A DNA stretch of 43,059 nucleotides from assembly GCA_022843465.1 (NCBI GenBank), contig JALHNO010000009.1:1-43059 (forward strand). The letters run 5' to 3'. Origin of the DNA: Pseudomonadota bacterium (GTDB taxonomy: Bacteria > Pseudomonadota > Gammaproteobacteria > Xanthomonadales > Ahniellaceae). A program made the translations under genes and the position numbers. The notes below the pieces were generated by a model. That model had not been told where the DNA came from and did no database searches. It saw only the letters and a list, made by a program, of their open reading frames with translations. This document shows positions 1 to 7,782 of the stretch, piece by piece. How positions within the stretch are numbered: the stretch's first letter is position 1; each line of letters begins with the position of its first letter.

Positions 1-8
1 TGTTTCAC

Positions 9-215
9 TCACGTGCTCAATGCCACGGTACGCCCGAGCGCAAGGGGCTGAACGTGATCGGCCACCGGGTTGATCAGCACTGCCGGACAACCGAGGTCTT
101 TCGATACCGCAGCGAGATATGCGGTTACCGGATCACGTACCCTCCCTGCAACCAAGGTACTGGGTTTCTCGTGCTGAATACCATGCACATGCAAACGCGC
201 CAGCGATTGAGACAT
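9..215 (-). pseudogene. Decayed fragment resembling the middle of a YqiA-type esterase
   Basis: Read leftward from an ATG at 215, this frame gives about 68 residues and stops at 9-11. One stretch, AYLAAVSKDLGCPAVLINPV, resembles the segment after the nucleophile elbow of YqiA/YcfP-type alpha/beta hydrolases, where a helix is followed by PAVLINPA. The GxSxGG elbow expected just before it is absent, and the frame stops soon after the match, so an intact enzyme is not encoded here. The fragment abuts the palindromic repeat at 242-450, which may have broken it. It could also be a chance frame, because the match is short and the window edge hides the rest. Confidence 0.25.
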
Positions 216-241
216 CGATTTGACTCGCCCTTTCAGGGCTC

Positions 242-450
242 CGGGTGACGCGCGACCATACCCAGGGCGTTGCCCTGGGCTGAATTGTTGTGCCCCTTCG
301 GGGCGTAAGTCCTGGTGTGCTGTGGCAAAATTCAGGAACCAGCCAAATAGGTTAACGCCTATGGGGCTTGCCCGGCTCCCTTTGATTAGTGTTTGTCTTG
401 GAACGGAGATCAACATCAGCGGGGCAAGCCCCGCTCTATGCAATCCCCTT
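242..450. repeat. Palindrome-rich non-coding repeat segment
   Basis: Several hairpins are packed together. CCCAGGGC (261-268) and GCCCTGGG (272-279) form an 8-bp stem on a 3-base loop. GCCCC (292-296) pairs with GGGGC (300-304). An 18-bp palindrome, AGCGGGGCAAGCCCCGCT, lies at 418-435. GGGGCTTGCCC (363-373) is repeated inverted at 422-432. No convincing gene is present. Similar GCCCTGGGCTGA... / GCCCC-TTC-GGGGC elements are often found dispersed in genomes near IS200-like or RAYT transposases. From memory of such elements, this is probably a non-autonomous dispersed repeat; that is inference, since no transposase is in the window. Confidence 0.5.
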
Positions 451-467
451 CAGGGGACAACGGCAGC

Positions 468-623
468 ATCAACATCAACATCAACATCAACATCAACATC
501 AACATCAACATCAACGGCAACGGCAACGGCAACATCAACATCAACATCAACATCAACATCAACGTCAACGTCAACGTCAACGTCAACATCAACGTCAACG
601 TCAACGTCAACGGCAACGGCAAC
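468..623. repeat. 26-copy hexanucleotide tandem array (RKCAAC)
   Basis: The 156 bases consist of exactly 26 six-base units of the form NNCAAC with no indel. The order is 8 ATCAAC, 3 GGCAAC, 5 ATCAAC, 4 GTCAAC, 1 ATCAAC, 3 GTCAAC, 2 GGCAAC. An imperfect unit, GGCAGC, precedes it at 462-467. The array starts 15 bases beyond the stop codon of the leftward halogenase gene, so it would lie in that transcript's 3' region. In all three rightward frames the unit lacks a stop codon (Ile-Asn, Ser-Thr or His-Gln dipeptides). The pure six-base period and blocked variants suggest slippage growth, so copy number probably varies between strains. Confidence 0.97.
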
Positions 624-638
624 TGGGCCCGCCCTGCG

Positions 639-2177
639 CTATGAAATCCGCTCGCGGGACAACGGCGGAGGGTCGGCCTTGCAGGTTCGGGCGATGAAGG
701 CGGCGTGATCGGGCATGGCCTCGGCGGAGCGTTCCAGGACCCGCCGCACGTTGGCAACGAATTCGCGGGTCTCGTTGTCGGCGAGCAGATCGACCATCGG
801 ATGGTAGCCGCGCGGCAACACGCCCTGGCCGACCAGCACCTGCAGCCAGCTCGACTCGGTGAACAATTCCTCGTGCTCACGGAAGATCCGCGCGTGGCTG
901 CGGAACAGATCGAGCTTCTGTTGCAGACTCTGCGGAATCGCCATCGTCCTGCAGCGATCCCAGAACGGCTGTCCGATGCGCTGGTTGGCCTGGTAATGCA
1001 GGATCAGGAAATCGCGGCTGCGCTCGAACTCGAATTGCACCTGGCGATTGTATTCGGCGATGTCCGCAGTATCGAAATTGCGCGTGGGGAACAGCGCCAC
1101 CAGTTTGGCGATGCTCGACTGGATGAAATGGATACTGGTGGATTCCAGCGGCTCCATGAATCCGCTGGCAAGTCCGATCGCGACACAGTTGCGATTCCAG
1201 AACTGCTTGCGCATGCCGGTGACAAAGCGCAGTGGTCTCGGCTCGGCCAGGGCCGCGCCGTCGAGCTGCCCAAGCAGGGACGCTGCGGCTTCGTCGTCGC
1301 TGATGTAGTCGCTGCAGTAGACATAGCCATTGCCGATGCGGTGCTGCAAGGGTATGCGCCACTGCCAGCCGGCGCTGCGTGCAGTCGCCCGCGTGTACGG
1401 CGTCAGAACCGGAGCCGAGGCGCAGGGCACGGCAAGCGCGCGATTGCACGGCAGCCAGTGCGACCAGTCCTCGAATCCGGTCTGCAGGGCCTGCTCGATC
1501 AGCAGGCCGCGAAAACCCGAGCAGTCGATGAACAGATCGCCTTCAATGCGCTCGCCACTCTGCAGCTGAACCGCCTCGATGAAGCCGCTCTCGGCATTGA
1601 GCAGGGTATCGACCACCTTGCCCTCGCAGCGCATCACGCCCCGGGCTTCGCCATAGGTTCTGAGGAAACGCGCGTAGAGACCGGCGTCGAAGTGAAAGGC
1701 ATAGGCGATGTTCGACAACGGCGAGTTCTGGATATCGGCCGAGCGCATGAAGCGATTGCCACGCGCGGCGATCGCATTGAACACGTAGTCGCCGAGTCCG
1801 GAGGCTTCTCCGGCGAGATGCAGCTTCAGCCAGTACTGATAGAACGGCACCAGGCCGAGATCACGACCGCCGACCGGTCCGAATGCGTGCAGGTACGCGC
1901 TGCCCTCGCGCAACCAGCCGGCAAATTCGATCCCGAGCTTGAAGGTCGCCTGGGTCTGTCGGACAAACTCGTTCTCATCCAGACCCAGGGTGGCATTGAA
2001 CAGACGGATCTGCGGGATGGTCGCCTCGCCGACGCCGACGATGCCGATCTCGTCCGACTCGATCAGCCGGATCTCGATCTTGCGATCCAGCAATTTCGAG
2101 AGCGCCGCGGCACTCATCCAGCCGGCCGTTCCGCCGCCGACAATCACGACCCGCCTGATGTTCTGCCCGCTGCTCAT
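639..2177 (-). CDS. FAD-dependent tryptophan-halogenase-family protein
   Basis: The 512-residue protein belongs to the flavin-dependent halogenase family typified by PrnA. Visible marks are the N-terminal dinucleotide-binding GGGTAGW (residues 14-20), GVGEATIP (48-55), a lysine in FKLGIEF at residue 80 matching the catalytic lysine of the family, the WQWRIP form of the WxWxIP signature (271-276) and EPLEST (342-347) holding the conserved active-site glutamate. These features suggest a catalytically competent enzyme, but the substrate cannot be read from sequence. Relatives near TonB-dependent receptors and glucan genes are common in Xanthomonadales and Caulobacterales and have no settled role there. 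It is the last gene of a leftward set after the pullulanase, 55 bp downstream of it. AGGAAG lies about 8 bases before the ATG. Confidence 0.9.
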   Translation of the reverse strand: MSSGQNIRRVVIVGGGTAGWMSAAALSKLLDRKIEIRLIESDEIGIVGVGEATIPQIRLFNATLGLDENEFVRQTQATFKLGIEFAGWLREGSAYLHAFGPVGGRDLGLVPFYQYWLKLHLAGEASGLGDYVFNAIAARGNRFMRSADIQNSPLSNIAYAFHFDAGLYARFLRTYGEARGVMRCEGKVVDTLLNAESGFIEAVQLQSGERIEGDLFIDCSGFRGLLIEQALQTGFEDWSHWLPCNRALAVPCASAPVLTPYTRATARSAGWQWRIPLQHRIGNGYVYCSDYISDDEAAASLLGQLDGAALAEPRPLRFVTGMRKQFWNRNCVAIGLASGFMEPLESTSIHFIQSSIAKLVALFPTRNFDTADIAEYNRQVQFEFERSRDFLILHYQANQRIGQPFWDRCRTMAIPQSLQQKLDLFRSHARIFREHEELFTESSWLQVLVGQGVLPRGYHPMVDLLADNETREFVANVRRVLERSAEAMPDHAAFIARTCKADPPPLSRERIS

Positions 2178-2232
2178 TCCGTCTTCCTGTCTGCGTCAAC
2201 GCACGTCACTGCCCGCAGTGTGCCCGATCCAC

Positions 2233-5076
2233 TCAGTCGATCACATAGACCACGGCGGTGCGTGGCGGCACGCTGAAGTGGCCCGACTCGGCCTCGTGGG
2301 TCGCCTGGGTGCGTGGACGCGCGTCGGCCGCGCTGGTGGCGGCCTGCAGCGGATGCAGCACATAGGGCTTGTTGCGCTCGCTCGGCAGCACCACAGCGCG
2401 CGCCTCGGTATCGACATTGATCAGATACAACAGTTCGTCGAATCCTGCATCGGCATAGCCGCGACCATCGAGATGCCCGACCAGCACCGTGGCGACCTGG
2501 TCCGGACCGGTATTGAGCAGGCGCAGGCGCTGCTTGATATCGGCCGCGCTGCGCAGCCGGAACAGGCTGGAACTCGCGCGCAGACGCAGCAGATCGCGAA
2601 AGACATCACGTGTCCACAGGATTTCCGCTGATCCCGGCTTGATCGCCGGATCGGCCAGCAGGGGCCGCATCATCGACCAGCTGGAGGCGTTGTCCTGGCG
2701 TGGCGGCAGGCCACTGCCGAAGTAGTTGTCCTGACCAGTCCAGTCGATCCGGTTGAACCAGTCACCCGAATCGTAGCTGTTGCGGTCCATCGACTTGCTG
2801 CGCAGGGTATCGATGCCGGCGTGGAAGTAGGCAATGCCCTGGCTGAAGGCATTGATCGCCATGCCGAGCATTTGCACGCGGGCGCGATCCGCGCGCGTGG
2901 TGGTGGTCGGCAATTTGAAGACATTGATATCGAACAGGGTCTGGTTGTCGTGGTTCTCGACATAGTTGACCACTTCATCGGGCGCCCGCACATAACCGGC
3001 CGGTTGCCCGCCGCCATAGCTGATCTGCTCGAGCACGACGTCGACGCCCAGATGATTGCGCATCGGGTAGTCGCGCAGGGAACCGGCCAGGCCAACCCGC
3101 ACCATATCGGCCGACTGCAGCAGATCGCTGGCCCGGTGCACGCCCGCGCTGGTGGCATTGGGCGCGTAATACAGGCCATTGATATAGCCCTGGCGGCGCA
3201 CTTGATCGATCCCGCCATCACCGGCGCCGCCACCGCGCACGGCATCGCGGGCACGGTCGCTGAAAGTCGCAATGCCGCTGCCATTCAGTGACAGCTGCGA
3301 GGCCTGCACAAAGCGCGCCCCATTGGCGATCTCGCCGAAATTCCAGCCTTCACCGAGCAGCTGCACCGCGCGGCCGACTTCGGCATTGACGCGGTCGCGC
3401 AGCTGTTCCATCACTGCACGCGGCTGATGCCCCATCAGATCGAAACGGAACGAGTCGATCCGGTAGTGGCGGGCCCAGAGCACGACCGAATCGATCATCA
3501 GCTTGGCCATCATCACGTTTTCTGTCGCGGTATTGGCACAGCAGGTCGAGGTCTCGACATCGCCGTTGTTGTTGAGCCGGTGGTAGTAACCGGGAACGAT
3601 GCGATCAAGGACCGAGCGGGCGTTCTGTCCGGATGCGCTCATGTGGTTGTAGACCACGTCCATGCCAACCCGAAGCCCCGATTGATGCAGGGCTTCGACC
3701 ATGCCGCGGAATTCCAGGATGCGCCGCGCGCCATCCTGGGCGTCACTGGCATAGCTGCCCTCGGGCGCATTGAAGTGCAATGGATCGTAGCCCCAGTTGA
3801 AGCAATCGGCCGACTTGCTGGCCTCGACGGTGGCCTGCTGGGATTCGCTGTCGGCCGCACCACTCGGCTGCGGGCTGCTGCAGCCCTGCTCGGGCACGGT
3901 GGCAAAATCGAAAACCGGCAGCAGATGGATATCGGTCAGTCCGGCGTCGGCCAAGGCCTTCAGATGGCGCATGCCGACGCTGTCGTCTTCGGCGAACGCA
4001 AGGTACTTGCCGCGCCGCGCCGGGTCGACACTGCCGTCATTGATCGAAAAATCGCGGACATGCAGTTCGTAGATCACCATATCGGTATTGGCCGCCAGCC
4101 GACGCGGCAGATACTTGGCATTCCACGCGGCCGGCTGCAGCGTCGGATCCTGAAGGTCGGCGATGTAACTGCGCCTGGAATCCGCACTGAGGCTGATCGA
4201 ATAGGGATCGGTCACCGGATTGCGCACGATGCCAACACCGGGCGCCCAGACATCCACCAGATAGTGGTAATACTGGCCGCGCCGGTCCTGCTTGATGCGC
4301 ACCTGCCAGACACCGCTGCCGGCTTCCTGCTCCATCGGGAGCAGGACCGATGCGGTTGAGCCGGGCTGCTCGTACAGGCACAGCGCAACCCGTTGTGCCG
4401 TTGGCGCCCACAAGCGGAAACCGGTTTCATCACGCCCAGGGTGTGCGCCCAGCTGGGCTTCGTGCTGCGCCGCTGCAAACAGGGCATCGAGCGCACCGGC
4501 GACCTGAATCCGGGTCGCGTCAAGTACCCGGCCCTGGGCATCTTCGCGCACCACCACCAGTTGCTGGCGATGCAGGCCGGGCATGCGCGCCAGATCCGAC
4601 TCGGCGACCGCAAGATCGACACCCGCCGCCACATAGCGGAAACGATCCGCCAGCGCTGGCGGCAGCGCCGTGGTGACGACTGCCAGGTCGAGTGCACCGT
4701 CGGCGCCAGTGGCGGCACTGCCGGCACGCGCAACAATCAATCCGTTCGCCGAGTGCAGCAGGCGAAATCTTGCCGCTGGCTGTGCCTGGGGCCAGCGCAG
4801 ACGCTGGCCATCCAGCCATACCGCTCGCGCGGCCAGCGCGGCACTGGCGGGGGCGGCGACCAGGACGCTCTGGTGACCAGCAGCGTCGCAGTCGGTCAGC
4901 GTGGCAGCTGCTGGCTGCTGTGCGGCGATCGGCAGCGTGATGCCGAGGAGTGCCAGCACAAGCCACACTGTCATCCAGCCGGACTCGCGACCGGAAAGTT
5001 GCGGGGCACACCGTGGGGCCGGCATCTGCTCGGGTGCACCGGATTGCGTAGCGACGAGGAGGCGCGGCTCAGGCAT
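2233..5076 (-). CDS. pulA: Pullulanase-type alpha-1,6-glucosidase, GH13, exported
   Basis: This enzyme should cleave alpha-1,6 branch points of pullulan, starch or glycogen fragments. A hydrophobic segment (TVWLVLALLGITLPIAAQQ, about residues 36-54) suggests export, after an unusually long N-region. Next come a CBM48-like domain (FRLWAPTAQRVALCLY, about 220-235), the pullulanase mark NWGYDP (about 427-432), and GH13 motifs DVVYNH, FRFDLMGH (nucleophile Asp about 546), GEGW (acid Glu about 576) and VENHDN (Asp about 710), then a beta-rich C-terminal domain. The ATG at 5076 overlaps the glk stop codon by 8 bases (ATGCCTGA), with CAGGG about 9 bases upstream, suggesting translational coupling. 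In-frame ATGs at 5109, 5085 and 5025 are alternatives; the last would give a more ordinary signal peptide. About 947 residues. Confidence 0.93.
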   Translation of the reverse strand: MPEPRLLVATQSGAPEQMPAPRCAPQLSGRESGWMTVWLVLALLGITLPIAAQQPAAATLTDCDAAGHQSVLVAAPASAALAARAVWLDGQRLRWPQAQPAARFRLLHSANGLIVARAGSAATGADGALDLAVVTTALPPALADRFRYVAAGVDLAVAESDLARMPGLHRQQLVVVREDAQGRVLDATRIQVAGALDALFAAAQHEAQLGAHPGRDETGFRLWAPTAQRVALCLYEQPGSTASVLLPMEQEAGSGVWQVRIKQDRRGQYYHYLVDVWAPGVGIVRNPVTDPYSISLSADSRRSYIADLQDPTLQPAAWNAKYLPRRLAANTDMVIYELHVRDFSINDGSVDPARRGKYLAFAEDDSVGMRHLKALADAGLTDIHLLPVFDFATVPEQGCSSPQPSGAADSESQQATVEASKSADCFNWGYDPLHFNAPEGSYASDAQDGARRILEFRGMVEALHQSGLRVGMDVVYNHMSASGQNARSVLDRIVPGYYHRLNNNGDVETSTCCANTATENVMMAKLMIDSVVLWARHYRIDSFRFDLMGHQPRAVMEQLRDRVNAEVGRAVQLLGEGWNFGEIANGARFVQASQLSLNGSGIATFSDRARDAVRGGGAGDGGIDQVRRQGYINGLYYAPNATSAGVHRASDLLQSADMVRVGLAGSLRDYPMRNHLGVDVVLEQISYGGGQPAGYVRAPDEVVNYVENHDNQTLFDINVFKLPTTTTRADRARVQMLGMAINAFSQGIAYFHAGIDTLRSKSMDRNSYDSGDWFNRIDWTGQDNYFGSGLPPRQDNASSWSMMRPLLADPAIKPGSAEILWTRDVFRDLLRLRASSSLFRLRSAADIKQRLRLLNTGPDQVATVLVGHLDGRGYADAGFDELLYLINVDTEARAVVLPSERNKPYVLHPLQAATSAADARPRTQATHEAESGHFSVPPRTAVVYVID

Positions 5077-6103
5077 AGATGGCATCCCTGCGCAGGGCAA
5101 CCGCGGCACCGAGCAAGCCCGGATGTGGATGAGTGACTACGTGGATGCTCACCGACTCCAGATAGGCGGCGAAGCGGCCCTTGGCGAGGAAACGTTCGCG
5201 GAAGGCACTGCTGCGCAGGAACGGAATGAAACGCGGCACGATGCCGCCGGCGATCATCACCGTGCGGGCGCCGTGGATCAGTGCGGCATCACCGGCAACG
5301 CTTCCGAGCACGGCACAGAAGCGCGCCAGGGTCCGCCGCGCCAGCAGATCGTTGCCATCAAGCGCAGCCGCCACGATCTCGCCGGGTTCGCGGATGGAAA
5401 GACTGCGATCCAGCGGAGATCCTGGTTCTTCGCCAGCCAGCGCCGCGTGAATATGCGAGATCCCCGTGCCACACAACAATCGCTCATTCGAGGCTCGACC
5501 AAAGCGTGCACTCATCCAGCTGGCGATGCATTGCTCCTCGTCGCCCAGGGGCGCGAAGCTGACATGACCGCCCTCGGTTTCGACCACTTGCCAGCCCTGC
5601 TGGCCGCTGCCGACCAGCACCGCCACGCCGAGACCTGTACCCGGGCCGAGCACCGTGACCGGACCGCGCAGTGCCAGGCCGCGATCGCCATAGAGGGTGA
5701 CCCGATCGTCATGGCCGATTGAAGGAACCGCCCAGGCCACGGCACCAAAATCATTCAACAGGCAGAGCTGATCCAGTCCGAGCGCCGCCTGCAGCTCGCG
5801 CCGGCTGAACGACCAGGCGCGATTGGTCAGGCGCACTTCGTCAGCGTCGACCGGCGAAGCCACCGCAATCGCCGCACTGCGCGGACGCACACCCACGGAT
5901 TGCAGATAGTGCCTGGCGGCGTGCTGCAGGCTGGCGAATTCGGCGCAGGGCAAGGACTGCGCCTGCAGGATGCCGGGCTTCGGCGAAGCCAGATCGGTCA
6001 GCGCGAAACGCGCATTGGTACCGCCGATATCGGCGATCAGACCGAGACTGCCGGCGTCGGGCAAGTCGCTACGGCTGACCGCTGCTTCCGGAACTGTGAT
6101 CAT
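5069..6103 (-). CDS. glk: Glucokinase
   Basis: This cytoplasmic enzyme phosphorylates glucose with ATP to glucose 6-phosphate. The 344-residue protein carries the bacterial glucokinase marks: ADIGGTNARFAL (phosphate-1 loop, residues 24-35), LTNRAWSFS (92-100), LNDFGAVAWAV with the likely catalytic Asp118, VLGPGTGLGV (151-160), ETEGGHVSFAP (about 175-185) and AGGIVPRF near the C-terminus. It is of the hexokinase-like Glk family rather than the ROK type, since the CxCGxxGCxE zinc motif is absent. GAGG lies 7 bases before the ATG. It follows zwf by 30 bp and overlaps the pullulanase start, so the three are probably one transcript that feeds glucose from debranched glucans into the oxidative pathways. 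Confidence 0.96.
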   Translation of the reverse strand: MITVPEAAVSRSDLPDAGSLGLIADIGGTNARFALTDLASPKPGILQAQSLPCAEFASLQHAARHYLQSVGVRPRSAAIAVASPVDADEVRLTNRAWSFSRRELQAALGLDQLCLLNDFGAVAWAVPSIGHDDRVTLYGDRGLALRGPVTVLGPGTGLGVAVLVGSGQQGWQVVETEGGHVSFAPLGDEEQCIASWMSARFGRASNERLLCGTGISHIHAALAGEEPGSPLDRSLSIREPGEIVAAALDGNDLLARRTLARFCAVLGSVAGDAALIHGARTVMIAGGIVPRFIPFLRSSAFRERFLAKGRFAAYLESVSIHVVTHPHPGLLGAAVALRRDAIYA

Positions 6104-6133
6104 GCGTGACCTCGTCTGCTCATGATACGCGCC

Positions 6134-7600
6134 CTACTCACGCCAACTATGGCCATGACGCTCGGCCAGACTCACCGCGCTGCTCGGTCCCCAGCTGCCA
6201 GCGGGGTAGCTGCGCGGCAGCATGCCGCCGTGCTGCCAGCCCTGGATGATGGTATCGATCCACTGCCATGCCGCTTCGGTCTCATCACGCCGCACAAACA
6301 GGGTGCCATTGCCCTCGATCGCATCGAGATACAGCCGCTCGTAGGCCAGCCGGCGCGAGTGCGCGGAGAAGCGCTCGTGCAGATCCAGATCGAGCGCGAC
6401 CTGGGCAAGCTTCAGCCCGCCGCGATCCAGACCGGGGGTCTTGTTCATCAGCATCATTTCGATGCGCTCCTCGGGCTGCAAGCGGATGACCAGGGCATTG
6501 GGCTCGACGCGGGCACCAGCCTGGGCAAAGATCGAATGCGGCACCGCGCGAAACTGCAGATAGATCTCGGTGCAGCGCCGTGGCAGACGCTTGCCGGTGC
6601 GCAGATAGAACGGCACGCCGGACCAGCGCCAGTTGTCGACATGCGCGCGTAGCGCGACATAGGTCTCGCAGCGGCTTTCGCGACCGAGTTCTTCCGCATA
6701 ACCCGGCACGGCAACGCCAGCGACTGCACCGGGCCCGTACTGGCCGATGGCGGTATGCGTGGCGACCTGGTCACGCTCGATCATTCGTAGCGAACGCAGC
6801 ACCTTGATTTTCTCATTGCGCACCGCGGTCGGCTCGAAGTGCGAAGGCGGCTCCATCGCGGTAAGGCAGAACAGTTGCAGCAAATGATTCTGCACCATGT
6901 CGCGCAGGGCGCCGGAATCATCGTAGTAGTCGCCACGGCCTTCGACACCGACGGTCTCGGCAACGGTGATCTGCACCTGCTCGATGTGCTGTGCATTCCA
7001 CAGCGGTTCGAACAGGGCGTTGCCGAAACGCAGCGCGATCAGGTTCTGTACGCCTTCCTTTCCCAGGTAATGGTCAATGCGGAATACCCGATCCTCGTCG
7101 AAGGCCTGGCAGACGCCGGCATTGATCGCCATCGAACTGGCGAGGTCATGACCGATCGGTTTCTCCAGCAGCACCCGCATGCCGGGGCCACCGAGACCAG
7201 CGGCAGCCAGCGCAGCACAGATCGGTGCATACCAGCGCGGCGCCGTCGACAGATGAAAAACCACGTCGGCATTGCCGCGCAACTCATGCACGCGCGCCAC
7301 CAGGGCGGCCATCGCGGCACTGTCGTCGACGGCAGCCGGCTGGTACTCGACACGCTCCAGCAGGCGCTGCAAGGCCAGCGCGTCGTGGTCTGCGGGCGCC
7401 ACCCGACGCGCCACCGACTCGGCCACAAGTTGGCGGAATCCTTCGTTGTCCAGTGCACTGCGGGCGCTGCCCAGAATGCGCAGGCGCTCTGGCAACAGAC
7501 CGTCGCGGGCAAGCGCAAACAGCGAGGGCAGCAGCATCCGCTGTGCCAGATCGCCGGTGGCACCAAAGATCACCAGCAGATGGGCGGGTCGTACCGACAT
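6134..7600 (-). CDS. zwf: Glucose-6-phosphate 1-dehydrogenase
   Basis: It oxidises glucose 6-phosphate to 6-phosphogluconolactone with NAD(P)+, the entry to the pentose phosphate and Entner-Doudoroff routes. The 488-residue protein shows the cofactor-binding FGATGDLAQR (12-21), EKPIGHDL (146-153), the substrate-binding RIDHYLGKE (174-182) and a catalytic His at 239 in VQNHLLQL. The ATG at 7600 is preferred over an in-frame one at 7681 because AGGA lies 9 bases before it and the Rossmann motif then begins at the usual distance. It is the first gene of the leftward zwf-glk-pulA-halogenase set. Neither pgl nor edd/eda is alongside, so the next pathway steps are encoded elsewhere. Confidence 0.97.
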   Translation of the reverse strand: MSVRPAHLLVIFGATGDLAQRMLLPSLFALARDGLLPERLRILGSARSALDNEGFRQLVAESVARRVAPADHDALALQRLLERVEYQPAAVDDSAAMAALVARVHELRGNADVVFHLSTAPRWYAPICAALAAAGLGGPGMRVLLEKPIGHDLASSMAINAGVCQAFDEDRVFRIDHYLGKEGVQNLIALRFGNALFEPLWNAQHIEQVQITVAETVGVEGRGDYYDDSGALRDMVQNHLLQLFCLTAMEPPSHFEPTAVRNEKIKVLRSLRMIERDQVATHTAIGQYGPGAVAGVAVPGYAEELGRESRCETYVALRAHVDNWRWSGVPFYLRTGKRLPRRCTEIYLQFRAVPHSIFAQAGARVEPNALVIRLQPEERIEMMLMNKTPGLDRGGLKLAQVALDLDLHERFSAHSRRLAYERLYLDAIEGNGTLFVRRDETEAAWQWIDTIIQGWQHGGMLPRSYPAGSWGPSSAVSLAERHGHSWRE

Positions 7601-7665
7601 CGGGAGTTCCTGTAGCAAAGTGGGCAGGTTAGTCGCTTGCCGGGGCGCCGCCGCGATGCATACGT

Positions 7666-7681
7666 TTGCAAAGCGCTGCAA
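7666..7681. promoter_or_regulatory. Candidate LacI-type operator between zwf and GH97 gene
   Basis: TTGCAAAGCGCTGCAA is an imperfect 16-bp palindrome: the outer TTGCA/TGCAA half-sites match exactly and 12 of 16 positions are symmetric. It sits in the 182-bp gap between the divergent zwf and GH97 starts. LacI-family sugar regulators often bind palindromes of this size with a central CG or GC step, so a single site could control both arms. No regulator gene is in the window, and I could not assign convincing -35/-10 boxes on either strand. Confidence 0.35.
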
Positions 7682-7782
7682 TCATGCGCGGAGGGCGTTC
7701 GCGGGTGGTTCAATGCCCTGGCCGGCAGCGTGCCCGCATCGGTGCGGGGTGCGCCGGCATTCGGCAATTCTGGGAGAGTGCC

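Noticed and set aside
468-623. The hexamer array as a coding repeat (Ile-Asn, Ser-Thr or His-Gln polypeptide)
   Set aside because: No start with a ribosome site and no flanking protein features; the array is better explained as a tandem repeat in a 3' region.
5077-5109. A longer pullulanase start at 5109
   Set aside because: It would overlap glk by 41 bp and adds no similarity; the ATG at 5076 has a better ribosome site and an 8-bp overlap.
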